Shown here one piece after another: positions 23,148 to 30,805 of a stretch of DNA of 36,509 nt. The notes under the pieces were generated by a model. It was not told where the DNA came from, did no database searches, and saw only the letters and a list, made by a program, of their open reading frames with translations. Position 1 is the first letter of the stretch, and every line of letters starts with the position of its first letter. The position numbers and the translations under genes are program-made. The stretch comes from Methylococcales symbiont of Hymedesmia sp. n. MRB-2018 (GTDB taxonomy: Bacteria; Pseudomonadota; Gammaproteobacteria; Methylococcales; Methylomonadaceae), in NCBI GenBank assembly GCA_003666385.1, contig QPIN01000040.1, forward strand, positions 1-36,509, in the 5' to 3' direction.

Positions 23148-23726
23148 TTAAATCATTTCTGCTTTTTCAATCACAATGTTTTCTTTGGGTACATCCTGAT
23201 GTCCGCCATGATTGCCAGTAGGCTTATCAGCCATAGCATCCACGACATCCATACCCTCAATGACTTTAGCAAATACAGCATAACCCCAACCATTAGGTGT
23301 CGGGCTGGTGTAGTCAAGGAAGGAACTGTTTTTATAATTGATGAAGAATTGTGCTGTTGCTGAGTCTGGATCAGGTGTGCGTGCCATGGCAATAGAGCCA
23401 CGGGTATTTTTTAAACCATTATCAGCTTCGTTTTTAATGGCTGCATGGACTTCTTTTTGATTAAAGTCTGTGTCAAAACCACCACCTTGTGCCATAAAAC
23501 CGGGAATGACACGATGAAAAATAGTGCCATCGTAAAAACCTTCTTTTACATAAGTAATGAAGTTTTCTGAGGAAACAGGTGCTTTTTCTGTATTAAGCAG
23601 AATGATGATTTCACCCAGTGAAGTGGTTAATTTAACTCTGTTTTGTGTGTCTGGTATTTTGTTTTCCATTGCAAATAAGATAGTTGTGGTTATTAAAAGT
23701 ATTAAAGTGAAAAGAAAGTGTCGCAT
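23148..23726 (-). CDS. periplasmic peptidyl-prolyl cis-trans isomerase (cyclophilin)
   Basis: 192 residues. A signal peptide (FLFTLILLITTTILFAM) is followed by the cyclophilin fold: VKLTTSLGEIIILLNTEKAP, FHRVIPGFMAQGGGF with the catalytic Arg, ARTPDPDSATAQFFINYKNS and WGYAVFAKVIEGMDVVD. The signal peptide suggests the periplasmic PpiA type rather than cytoplasmic PpiB. It helps folding of exported proteins. It is divergent from cysS, with about 130 bases between them for both promoters. Confidence 0.93.
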   Translation of the reverse strand: MRHFLFTLILLITTTILFAMENKIPDTQNRVKLTTSLGEIIILLNTEKAPVSSENFITYVKEGFYDGTIFHRVIPGFMAQGGGFDTDFNQKEVHAAIKNEADNGLKNTRGSIAMARTPDPDSATAQFFINYKNSSFLDYTSPTPNGWGYAVFAKVIEGMDVVDAMADKPTGNHGGHQDVPKENIVIEKAEMI

Positions 23727-23854
23727 AATTTATCCAAGTATTTGATGCAAGCGGTAAATTCTATGCGTTTTTTTCTTGAAAGAGAAGCCCTAATCTTGGT
23801 AAATTGAACGATTTTTAATGATAACGTAGTCAAATACCTCTAAATAAACTAAAA

Positions 23855-25285
23855 ATGCTTAAAATATATAACACCTTATCGCGAAGCAAAGAAACCTTTA
23901 AACCTCGTGTGGAAGGTAAAGTTGGGCTTTATGTCTGTGGCATGACTGTCTATGATTATTGCCATATAGGTCATGCGCGGGTCATGGTTGTATTTGATAC
24001 GGTGGCTCGATATTTCAGATATTGTGGATACGATTTGACCTATGTTAGAAATATTACTGATATTGATGACAAAATAATAAAACGTGCCAATAAAAATGGT
24101 GAAGATTTTTTGCCATTAACGGAACGTTTTATTGATGCGATGCATGAGGATGAACGTGCGCTTTCGGTTTTGCCTCCTGACCAAGAACCTAAAGCGACTC
24201 AATCTATGCCTGATATTATAAATATGATAAAAGCTTTGGTAAAAAAAGAACTGGCTTATATTGGGACAAATGGTGATGTTTTTTATTCGGTGAGCAGGTT
24301 TGAAGGCTATGGAAAATTATCAGGTAAAAATATAGAAGATTTGCAAGCAGGCGAAAGGGTTGATGTAGACAATGCGAAAAAAGATCCTATGGATTTTGTG
24401 TTGTGGAAAATGGCAAAACCAGACGAACCCTTTTGGCAGTCACCTTGGGGTAATGGTCGTCCTGGCTGGCATATTGAGTGCTCAGCTATGTCAACCAGTT
24501 GTCTGGGTAATCATTTTGATATACATGGTGGTGGCATGGATTTGCAATTCCCACATCATGAAAATGAAATAGCTCAGTCTGAAGGCGCAACAGGTGAAAA
24601 ATTTGTCAACCTGTGGATGCACAATGGTTTTGTCAGGATTGATGAAGAAAAAATGTCTAAGTCATTAGGTAATTTTTTTACATTACGCGAGGTTTTAAAG
24701 AAATATAAATCAGCAGAAGTGATACGTTATTTTATTTTAACTAGTCATTATCGAAGCCCTTTGAATTATTCAGAACAACAATTAGACGATGCGGGGAGTA
24801 CGTTAACAAGGCTGTATACTGCTTTACGTGATGTTGAGATCAAAAATGTTTCAGCCGATAAAGTCTATGAGCAACGTTTTAAGGAGGCGATGGATGATGA
24901 TTTTAATACCCCCATTGCATTGTCCGTATTATTTGATTGTGTACGTGAATTGAATACGGCTAAAAAAGATAAGAAGCAGGACAAAATAGATTCTTTAGCT
25001 GCAACACTTCACCAATTGGCAGGTATTATAGGTATCTTACAAAGAGATCCCAAAAAGGCACTTGAGGCAGGTTTTCGTCGGCTTAAAGTAACGAGTCACC
25101 TTGATCAAGAATATAAATTAGATGCTTATGAAGCCAATGAAAAAATTCAACAACACATTGATAAACGCCTTGCAGCAAAAAAGAATAAAGATTGGGCAAG
25201 CGCTGACAAAATCCGAGATGAATTAAAAGAGCAAGGTATTGTGTTAGAGGATGTAGCCGATGGAACAATTTGGCGACGTGAGTAG
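23855..25285 (+). CDS. cysS: cysteinyl-tRNA synthetase
   Basis: 476 residues. Class I synthetase with [20 protein letters not shown] (zinc Cys and the HIGH motif), [20 protein letters not shown], the second zinc cluster around [10 protein letters not shown] and [12 protein letters not shown], and the KMSKS loop [13 protein letters not shown]. The C-terminal DALR-type helical domain ends [20 protein letters not shown] and DVADGTIW. All catalytic elements are intact. It charges tRNA-Cys in the cytoplasm. A small MITE separates it from fchA. Confidence 0.97.
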   Translation: MLKIYNTLSRSKETFKPRVEGKVGLYVCGMTVYDYCHIGHARVMVVFDTVARYFRYCGYDLTYVRNITDIDDKIIKRANKNGEDFLPLTERFIDAMHEDERALSVLPPDQEPKATQSMPDIINMIKALVKKELAYIGTNGDVFYSVSRFEGYGKLSGKNIEDLQAGERVDVDNAKKDPMDFVLWKMAKPDEPFWQSPWGNGRPGWHIECSAMSTSCLGNHFDIHGGGMDLQFPHHENEIAQSEGATGEKFVNLWMHNGFVRIDEEKMSKSLGNFFTLREVLKKYKSAEVIRYFILTSHYRSPLNYSEQQLDDAGSTLTRLYTALRDVEIKNVSADKVYEQRFKEAMDDDFNTPIALSVLFDCVRELNTAKKDKKQDKIDSLAATLHQLAGIIGILQRDPKKALEAGFRRLKVTSHLDQEYKLDAYEANEKIQQHIDKRLAAKKNKDWASADKIRDELKEQGIVLEDVADGTIWRRE

Positions 25286-25296
25286 CCAAACGAGAA

Positions 25297-25417
25297 CTCA
25301 GCATAACTCATGAACGGATAAAAAAGGTCAGCCAAAATAACGCACTATTACACTTGTATTTTGACTAAAACCTGAAAAATTCTATCACTTTTTTCTCCCG
25401 CCCAGAGTTATGCTGAG
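25297..25417. mobile_element. small MITE with 13-bp terminal inverted repeats
   Basis: CTCAGCATAACTC at 25297-25309 and its exact reverse complement GAGTTATGCTGAG at 25405-25417 flank about 95 bp of non-coding DNA. The outer sequence AGAGACCTCAGCATAAC of its right end is the same as the left end of the insertion sequence at 36306, so it is probably a non-autonomous derivative of that family. Confidence 0.75.
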
Positions 25418-25443
25418 GTCTCTAAACATTATTTAAAGAAAAA

Positions 25444-26073
25444 ATGAATGAAATAAAAGATAAATCAATGGATGTATTTCTAAACGAACTAGCTAGCACA
25501 CAAGCAACCCCAGGAGGTGGCAGTGCAGCAGCCGTCATGGGTGCTCAGGCGGCGGCATTAATCAGTATGGTGTGTCATTTAACCATTGGTAAGCCCAAAT
25601 ATGTCAAGGTTGAAGAGGATATGAAGCAATTGCTTGCTAAATCAGAAGCACTACGTGAACAGCTAACGGCAATGATCAAAACTGATGTGGAGGTATTTGA
25701 TCAATTAATGGCTTGTTATGGTTTAGCAAAAGACACTGATGAACAAAAAGCAAAAAGAAGTGTACGGATACAGCTTGTATTAAAAGAAGCTACTATGGTG
25801 CCTCTTGAATGTGCCAGGGCAAGCGCGAAGACCATTGAATTAAGTCAGATAGCGGTAGAAAAGGGGTATGTCGGTGTTGTTAGTGATGCGGGTGTCGCTG
25901 TGATGTCGGCTTATAGTGCCTTAAAAAGTGCCGCTTTAAATGTCTATATTAATACAGCAAGTATTAAAGACAGAACATTCGCCGATGCTAAATTGCTTGA
26001 GTTAGAAAAAATTCTTGAGGGTGCTGAGAAAAAAACGGAAAACATATATCAACTGGTTAAGAATAAATTGTAA
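25444..26073 (+). CDS. fchA: methenyltetrahydrofolate cyclohydrolase (formiminotransferase-cyclodeaminase fold)
   Basis: 209 residues. NELASTQATPGGGSAAAVMG and AQAAALISMVCHLTIGK are the cyclodeaminase/FchA signature (the TPGGGS.AA loop binds folate). DAGVAVMSAYSALKSAALNV and the helical C-terminus complete the family. The stand-alone form converts methenyl-H4F to formyl-H4F. In methylotrophs FchA works with MtdA in assimilatory C1 transfer. No mtdA or other C1 gene is adjacent, so the pathway is inferred from the family. It could also serve ordinary folate metabolism or glutamate/histidine breakdown. Confidence 0.85.
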   Translation: MNEIKDKSMDVFLNELASTQATPGGGSAAAVMGAQAAALISMVCHLTIGKPKYVKVEEDMKQLLAKSEALREQLTAMIKTDVEVFDQLMACYGLAKDTDEQKAKRSVRIQLVLKEATMVPLECARASAKTIELSQIAVEKGYVGVVSDAGVAVMSAYSALKSAALNVYINTASIKDRTFADAKLLELEKILEGAEKKTENIYQLVKNKL

Positions 26074-26102
26074 TTTTTAGTATCAATTTCTTAAAATAGG
26101 TG

Positions 26103-26131
26103 TTGACGTTTTTTTAAATTACCCGTATTAT
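26103..26131 (+). promoter_or_regulatory. sigma70 promoter of the tRNA operon
   Basis: TTGACG (26103-26108), exactly 17 bases, then TATTAT (26126-26131), followed by the GC-rich discriminator CCGCACC typical of stringently controlled stable-RNA promoters. It is 52 bases ahead of tRNA-Pro. Confidence 0.85.
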
Positions 26132-26183
26132 TCCGCACCTTTACTGAGGTGTCTTCTTGGCTCTTGGGTAAGAAGGTTTAGTT

Positions 26184-26260
26184 CGGGGTATAGCGCAGTT
26201 TGGTAGCGCGCCTGCTTTGGGAGCAGGATGTCGGGGGTTCGAATCCCTCTACCCCGACCA
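26184..26260 (+). tRNA. tRNA-Pro (anticodon TGG)
   Basis: The acceptor stem CGGGGTA pairs with TACCCCG before an encoded CCA end. The D-loop region is AGCGCAGTTTGGTAGCGC, the anticodon loop TTTGGGA holds TGG, and the T-arm is GGGGGTTCGAATCCCTC. It is the first gene of a three-tRNA operon. Confidence 0.97.
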
Positions 26261-26265
26261 ATTAT

Positions 26266-26342
26266 GCGCTTGTAGCTCAGCTGGATAGAGCATCGGCCTT
26301 CTAAGCCGAGGGTCGCAGGTTCGACTCCTGCCAAGCGTGCCA
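26266..26342 (+). tRNA. tRNA-Arg (anticodon TCT)
   Basis: The acceptor GCGCTTG pairs with CAAGCGT, followed by GCCA. The anticodon stem TCGGC/GCCGA has the loop CTTCTAA, giving TCT (reads AGA/AGG). The T-arm is GCAGGTTCGACTCCTGC. It lies five bases after tRNA-Pro. Confidence 0.96.
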
Positions 26343-26365
26343 TTTCTCTAGTAATAAATCTCGAT

Positions 26366-26442
26366 GGTGGGTGTAGCTCAGTTGGTAGAGTCCTGGATTG
26401 TGATTCCGGTTGTCGCGGGTTCAAGCCCCGTCATCCACCCCA
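26366..26442 (+). tRNA. tRNA-His (anticodon GTG)
   Basis: It starts with the extra G (-1) before GTGGGT, which pairs with ATCCAC and C73, and the CCA end is encoded. The anticodon loop TTGTGAT gives GTG. The T-arm is GCGGGTTCAAGCCCCGT. It is the last tRNA of the operon and the left border of the defence gene island. Confidence 0.96.
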
Positions 26443-26493
26443 TTTATTACCTGCAAAATCCTCTGGACGCTTTTGTTAGTCCTTTTTATGCAC

Positions 26494-28992
26494 TTACGCG
26501 GCCTTTTGAGAGTATAAATGCTGCTGGAACTCAATAAATAAAGAACTGATTTCAGCCACTTCGCCCAATATTTCTTTTGCATCTTCCAGTGATTGATATT
26601 TATTGGTAAGCAAGATTGGCAGTTTTTCTTGATCAAGCTCTTCAACGCCTGATTCAATATATTTACTCAAAACAAACTCGATAAACTCTTTTTGTTTTTC
26701 ATTCAAAAACGCTAATATTGTTACCTTTGCCCTCGTTACTCGCTCTTCTCTAGTGATTGGCTTTATGTCACTATTAAAAACATATTCCAAGACATCGTAT
26801 AAATCACTTTTTTCTGCATCAATCAATTTTTTCAGTGCATCCAATTCAGCTTTACCAAATCCTGCCTCATCCAGTTTTTCCAATAGTATTTTACGGGTTT
26901 GCGGCTTACTCCACAGCGTTCGCAATTGGTTTTCATCTTTAAATAAATTAGGTAACTCACCTAACAGATCATTTAAAAATTGTTCTGCTGTTTGTGGCTT
27001 GCCATCTGCACTCCAAAAAGAAGTAGCAACCATCTGTTGAATTTCTCTTTCCTTGCCGTCCTTTAGTTTTATTTTTACTTTTTTGTAACAAACACAGGGA
27101 GTTTGTCCGCATTTATTACAGGGTGGAGGCGGTTCTTTAGTGCAAATACAAGGTGATTTGCCACATTCAGGGCAAGGCTTTGGTAGTATTTTTTCACAAA
27201 CACAAGGAATTTCAGCACAAACCATACAGGGATCTTCTTCAACAGGATCGCCATCCCATTCGGGATCAGAAAACCGTTGATAAGCATCGACAAAATCATA
27301 AATTGTAAAAAACTCTTTACCGTCAAAAAGTCGTGTTCCACGTCCTACAATTTGCTTAAATTCGATGATTTGCTTCACAGGACGCATTAAAACAATGTTG
27401 CGAATATTTCTGGCATCCACTCCTGTAGAAAGTTTTTGCGAAGTAGTTAAAACGGTTGGAATCATTTTTTCATTATCTTGAAAATTCCGCAAAAACTGCT
27501 CGCCTATTTTGCCATCATTGGCAGTAACACGGACACAATAATTTGCATCCTTAGATTTTTTATATTGATTGACTAAATCTCTGACTAGCGCTGCATGAGC
27601 TTGATTGGCACAAAAAATAATGGTTTTATCATTTGGGTTGGCTGCATCCATATAAATCTGAACCCGTTTCGCTTCACGCTCTTTGATCTCAATGATTTTA
27701 TTAAAATCCTCTTCCTCATATAACCTTCCCTCCTCAACTTCACCCTCAATAATATTGTCATCATGCGTATATATGTAGTCATCCAGAGTTGTCTTAATGC
27801 GTTTGACTTTAAATGGTGTTAAAAAGCCATCATTAATTCCCTCTTTTAACGAATAGATGTAAACAGGCTCACCAAAATAGGCGTAAGTATTTACATTATC
27901 TTTACGCTTAGGTGTTGCCGTTAAACCTAGTTGAACGGCTGGCGAAAAATAATCCAAAATACCTCGCCAGTTACCCTCATCATTTGCACCACCTCGGTGA
28001 CACTCATCAATGATGATAAAATCAAAAAAATCAGATGGATATTGCCCAAAGTTGTAAGGGTTAATTTCGTATTGTGGTTGTGGTTCAGCTACCATAGCGT
28101 ATATCTCATCATTTCTTGGTTTTGATACAGATATTTTACCCATTGGAGCTTTTGTCATAAATGACTGGAAGATGGTGAAAAAGATACTGCCATTGGTCGG
28201 CACTTTCCCTGTCTTTTTTATATCTTTGGGTTTAATGCGAATCATTGCATCATCGGCAAAAGCAGAAAATGAATTAAACGCCTGATCTGCCAATATGTTG
28301 CGATCTGCCAGAAATAGAATTCGCGGCCGCCTAACAACATAATTTTCAACTTTTGATTTTCCATTTTCAATTAAGGAACGGTTCCAGCGAGTTTGAAACA
28401 GTTTCCAGGCAATTTGAAAGGCAATATCGGTTTTACCTGCTCCAGTGGCAAGGGTTAATAGTATTCTATTCTTATTTTGGGATATGGCTTCAAGCGTATT
28501 TTTTATCGCAATTTCCTGATAATACCGCAGTTGCCAAGTGCCGCTTTTATCTTCAAAAGGAACGGCGGCAAATTTATCTCGCCAGTCATTTTGGCAGCTA
28601 TACGTTTTATCCCATAATGCTTGTGGGATAAGAAAATCATCGACTAATTTTTCTTCACCTGTTTTTAGGCAAATTTGATAAATTTCCTTGCCGTTGGTGG
28701 AATAAGTGGTTTCAAGCTTGAGTTTCTCCGCATAAAGCTTGGCTTGTGCTACTCCTTCACTGACCTCTAATTCATCGCTTTTAGCCTCGACTACTGCCAG
28801 CTTAATGCCCTTAAAAACTAAAATATAATCAGCAATCAGCGGTTTTTTTCTACCACCGCCCACCTGTATTCTGCCATCGGTGATTTTACAAACATTACGT
28901 TCACGCAGGATTCTTGAACCCTCAACCACGCCCCAACCACAGCTTTTAAGTTTCGGGTCAATTAATTCTGCTCTGGTTTCGGCTTCATTCAT
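26494..28992 (-). CDS. hsdR: type I restriction endonuclease, R (motor/nuclease) subunit
   Basis: 832 residues from MNEAETRAELIDPKLK, the usual EcoEI-type start. The N-terminal PD-(D/E)XK nuclease has D55 in LIADYILVF and E69-A-K71 in LAVVEAKS. The SF2 motor has LATGAGKT (181-188), IIIDECHRG, LGLTATPKR and, in motif VI, QIVGRGTRLFDG. A Cys-rich linker repeats C..C...PC.C three times (PCMVCAEIPCVC, PCPECGKSPCIC, PCNKCGQTPCVC), which may bind metal. The EcoEI-R C-terminal domain follows. The start overlaps the 3' end of rhuM by eight bases. A 14-residue insert (LIENGKSKVENYVV, 207-220) is encoded by heptad-type repeats. It needs HsdM and HsdS; no hsdM is in view. Confidence 0.93.
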   Translation of the reverse strand: MNEAETRAELIDPKLKSCGWGVVEGSRILRERNVCKITDGRIQVGGGRKKPLIADYILVFKGIKLAVVEAKSDELEVSEGVAQAKLYAEKLKLETTYSTNGKEIYQICLKTGEEKLVDDFLIPQALWDKTYSCQNDWRDKFAAVPFEDKSGTWQLRYYQEIAIKNTLEAISQNKNRILLTLATGAGKTDIAFQIAWKLFQTRWNRSLIENGKSKVENYVVRRPRILFLADRNILADQAFNSFSAFADDAMIRIKPKDIKKTGKVPTNGSIFFTIFQSFMTKAPMGKISVSKPRNDEIYAMVAEPQPQYEINPYNFGQYPSDFFDFIIIDECHRGGANDEGNWRGILDYFSPAVQLGLTATPKRKDNVNTYAYFGEPVYIYSLKEGINDGFLTPFKVKRIKTTLDDYIYTHDDNIIEGEVEEGRLYEEEDFNKIIEIKEREAKRVQIYMDAANPNDKTIIFCANQAHAALVRDLVNQYKKSKDANYCVRVTANDGKIGEQFLRNFQDNEKMIPTVLTTSQKLSTGVDARNIRNIVLMRPVKQIIEFKQIVGRGTRLFDGKEFFTIYDFVDAYQRFSDPEWDGDPVEEDPCMVCAEIPCVCEKILPKPCPECGKSPCICTKEPPPPCNKCGQTPCVCYKKVKIKLKDGKEREIQQMVATSFWSADGKPQTAEQFLNDLLGELPNLFKDENQLRTLWSKPQTRKILLEKLDEAGFGKAELDALKKLIDAEKSDLYDVLEYVFNSDIKPITREERVTRAKVTILAFLNEKQKEFIEFVLSKYIESGVEELDQEKLPILLTNKYQSLEDAKEILGEVAEISSLFIEFQQHLYSQKAA

Positions 28993-30022
28993 TTGATTTA
29001 CCCCTATTCTCAAGCAATTTCTTTTCTATTTCTTCAAGCTGTTTCAAATCTTCTTTATCTGCTTTCAGTGCGTCAGCCCTTTTGCGCTTATTATAAAATT
29101 CCTCATAACGCTCTTCTGCAATTCTTTTAGCAACTTCTGCTTTCACTTTTCCTGCACGGGTCAATACTTCCTACTCGTTAAATTTTAAAAAACCATCCAG
29201 TTTATCCGCCCATTGCTCCATAGTGACGGTCTGCCTTTTGCGTGCCTGTCTTTCGGCATAATCCAGATACATGGTAACAATTTCATTCAGGTCTTTGATT
29301 TCATCTTCATTCAGATAATTTTTGGCGATGGCAACATCCTGTTTCCTTACAACCCCGCCTCGCCATGAAGTAAGACCCATATTGATTTTATCGGAACTGC
29401 TTCTGGCTTCAATCAGCTCAGCGGCTGTTTTTCCTGTGGTCGCCCAGAGCATTTTGTTCTGTACTTTCTTAAAGAAAATCTGTGCCTGCTTGGAACTCTT
29501 ATCGTAATCAATAGCGGTGGTGTAAATATCCTTTATTTTCTGGTAAAACCGTTTTTCCGAAGCCCGAATATCCCGAATTCGTTCCAACCACTCATCAAAG
29601 TAATCCCACTTATCAACCTGTTTCAAACGGTCATCATCCATGGCAAAGCCTTTGATGATATATTCCTTGAGGATATTGGTTGCCCAGATTCTAAATTGAG
29701 TGGCTTTTTTGGAATTAACCCTATAGCCCACCGCAATAATGGCATCAAGATTATAGAAATTAATTTCTCTTGATACCTTTCTGTTTCCCTCTTGTTGAAC
29801 TACCGAGAATTCCTCGGTAGTTAAATTTTCAGATAATTCAAGTTCAACATAGATATTTTTAAAATGCAGAGAAATATTGTCAGTAGAGCAATCAAATAAA
29901 TTCGCCATCTGTTTTTGAGTTAACCAAATAGTCTCATTTTGCAATCGTGCCTCTATTTTAATTTCACCGTCTATAGTGCTGTATAGGATGATTTCAGAGT
30001 CTTTAGTTTCGGCTTCATTCAC
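28985..30022 (-). pseudogene. rhuM: virulence RhuM-family protein with an in-frame nonsense codon
   Basis: The RhuM-like region begins near 30022 (GTG, NEAETKDSEIILYSTIDGEI) and shows IWLTQKQMANLFDCSTDNIS (winged-helix), INFYNLDAIIAVGYRVNSKK, RIWATNILKEYIIKGFAMDD, ERIRDIRASEKRFYQKI, GKTAAELI, NYLNEDEIKDLNEIVTMYLD and WADKLDGFLKFNE. TAG at 29173-29171 then interrupts the frame. In the same frame the family's tail continues with EVLTRAGKVKAEVAKRIAEE and ends at 28985, overlapping the hsdR start. RhuM proteins often have Tyr at this place, so a TAT/TAC to TAG change is likely. An open frame also extends upstream to 30091 into a different gene remnant. The truncated product of about 283 residues may still be made. 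RhuM genes commonly lie between hsdS and hsdR. Confidence 0.75.
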
Positions 30023-30034
30023 TTTGCGCTTCGC

Positions 30035-30289
30035 TTTAAATTGAAAATTATCTATGTTTATGTATTCACTGTCTTTTAATGCGATACTCATTTTATTAAT
30101 AAAATCTTTTTTGATTGAGCGTGTTCTGCTTCTCTAATTAACACCCCCAACACTGGTTCCACTTCTCAAAATTTGCTTAGAAAGCAAATATTCTTTCTGT
30201 TCTGAAACAAGGTATTTATACAATTTTATTATTCGCAATGCAAAAGCATAAGATTTATCAGCAACAATATTTTCTCTTTGATTAGTCAT
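30035..30289 (-). pseudogene. four-helix-bundle (23S rRNA IVS-type) protein remnant
   Basis: From an ATG at 30289 the frame reads MTNQRENIVADKSYAFALRI, IKLYKYLVSEQKEYLLSKQI and LRSGTSVGG. A shifted frame gives REAEHAQSKK, and the first frame resumes with DFINKMSIALKDSEYINI. SGTS.G...REAEHAQSKKDF is the signature of the S23/four-helix-bundle family. The part between MSIALK and SEYIN is shorter than in the family, and the end runs into the rhuM frame. Its start overlaps the stop of the Xre-like gene by eight bases, so it was once the next gene of that operon. Function of the family is unknown. Confidence 0.7.
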
Positions 30290-30602
30290 TTTCAATTTTC
30301 AACTTCCTGACATCACTTATTTTTAAGTTATCTAAATAAGTGCTGGCTTTGGATAAAGTGATTTTCTGATTATGTAGTTGTTGTTCCAGAACATCATCAG
30401 GGTCAAGAAAAAACAGCAAACTACGTTTAAAAAAATCAGCAATTTTTTCTAATTGATTAACACTTAAAACAGATTTGTTTTCCATCACCTGTAGCAATGT
30501 TTGCTCGGCAATATGAATGCTATTAGATAAGTCATTTAAACTTATTGCCAATGTATTCATACACCATTGCAGGCGATTTGGATTGATAGCTAGTTTTTCC
30601 AT
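30282..30602 (-). CDS. Xre-type helix-turn-helix regulator, possibly C-terminally altered
   Basis: 106 residues. LAINPNRLQWCMNTLAISLN, DLSNSIHIAEQTLLQVMENK and LSVNQLEKIADFFKRSLLFF form the helix-turn-helix domain seen in small Xre regulators of restriction or toxin-antitoxin loci. The DPDDVLEQQLHNQKITLSKA part follows. Homologues that I recall are usually longer. The final residues KLKIEND-stop are encoded by GAAGTTGAAAATTGAAAATG-type heptad sequence, so the native C-terminus may have been replaced. A role in regulating the restriction island is likely from position only. Confidence 0.65.
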   Translation of the reverse strand: MEKLAINPNRLQWCMNTLAISLNDLSNSIHIAEQTLLQVMENKSVLSVNQLEKIADFFKRSLLFFLDPDDVLEQQLHNQKITLSKASTYLDNLKISDVRKLKIEND

Positions 30603-30609
30603 AGCTTTA

Positions 30610-30795
30610 TTATAACTCTCCTTGAAAGGCTTGTTGCAGGATTGATTTTTCTGCTTTGCCCTCTATTCTGCCGTGTTGAGTGGTATGTTCTAAAATGGAA
30701 CATACCACTATTTCGTCTAACTCTCCGCCGTCAAAGATGTTTTTTTAGGTGTTTTGTGATGGTCGGGCGTTTTACATCTTAAAGAGTTTTGCCAT
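30610..30795 (-). pseudogene. chimeric remnant: RhuM-like N-terminal piece joined to an HsdS C-terminal tail
   Basis: On the minus strand MAKLF, then (shifted frame) DVKRPTITKHLKKHL and GGELDEIVVCSILEHTTQHG resemble the winged-helix part of a RhuM-type protein. Without a stop the same frame passes into KSILQQAFQGEL and TAA at 30612-30610, which is the classic last line of an HsdS subunit (compare KSILSKAFKGEL of the hsdS at 33783). Two frame breaks occur before 30740. The piece shows that an earlier rhuM and a second hsdS were deleted here by recombination. Confidence 0.6.
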
Positions 30796-30805
30796 TACTC
30801 TCTTG

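Noticed and set aside
26128..26424. Minus-strand open frame across the tRNA cluster
   Set aside because: It is the antisense of three well-folded tRNA genes with CCA ends; such frames are a familiar false protein call.
30680..30708. Perfect inverted repeat GTGGTATGTTC / GAACATACCAC as an operator for the Xre-like gene
   Set aside because: It lies inside the RhuM-like remnant and encodes the VVCSILEHTT motif of that family, so the symmetry may simply come from the coding sequence. It could still be used as an operator, but there is no positive evidence.
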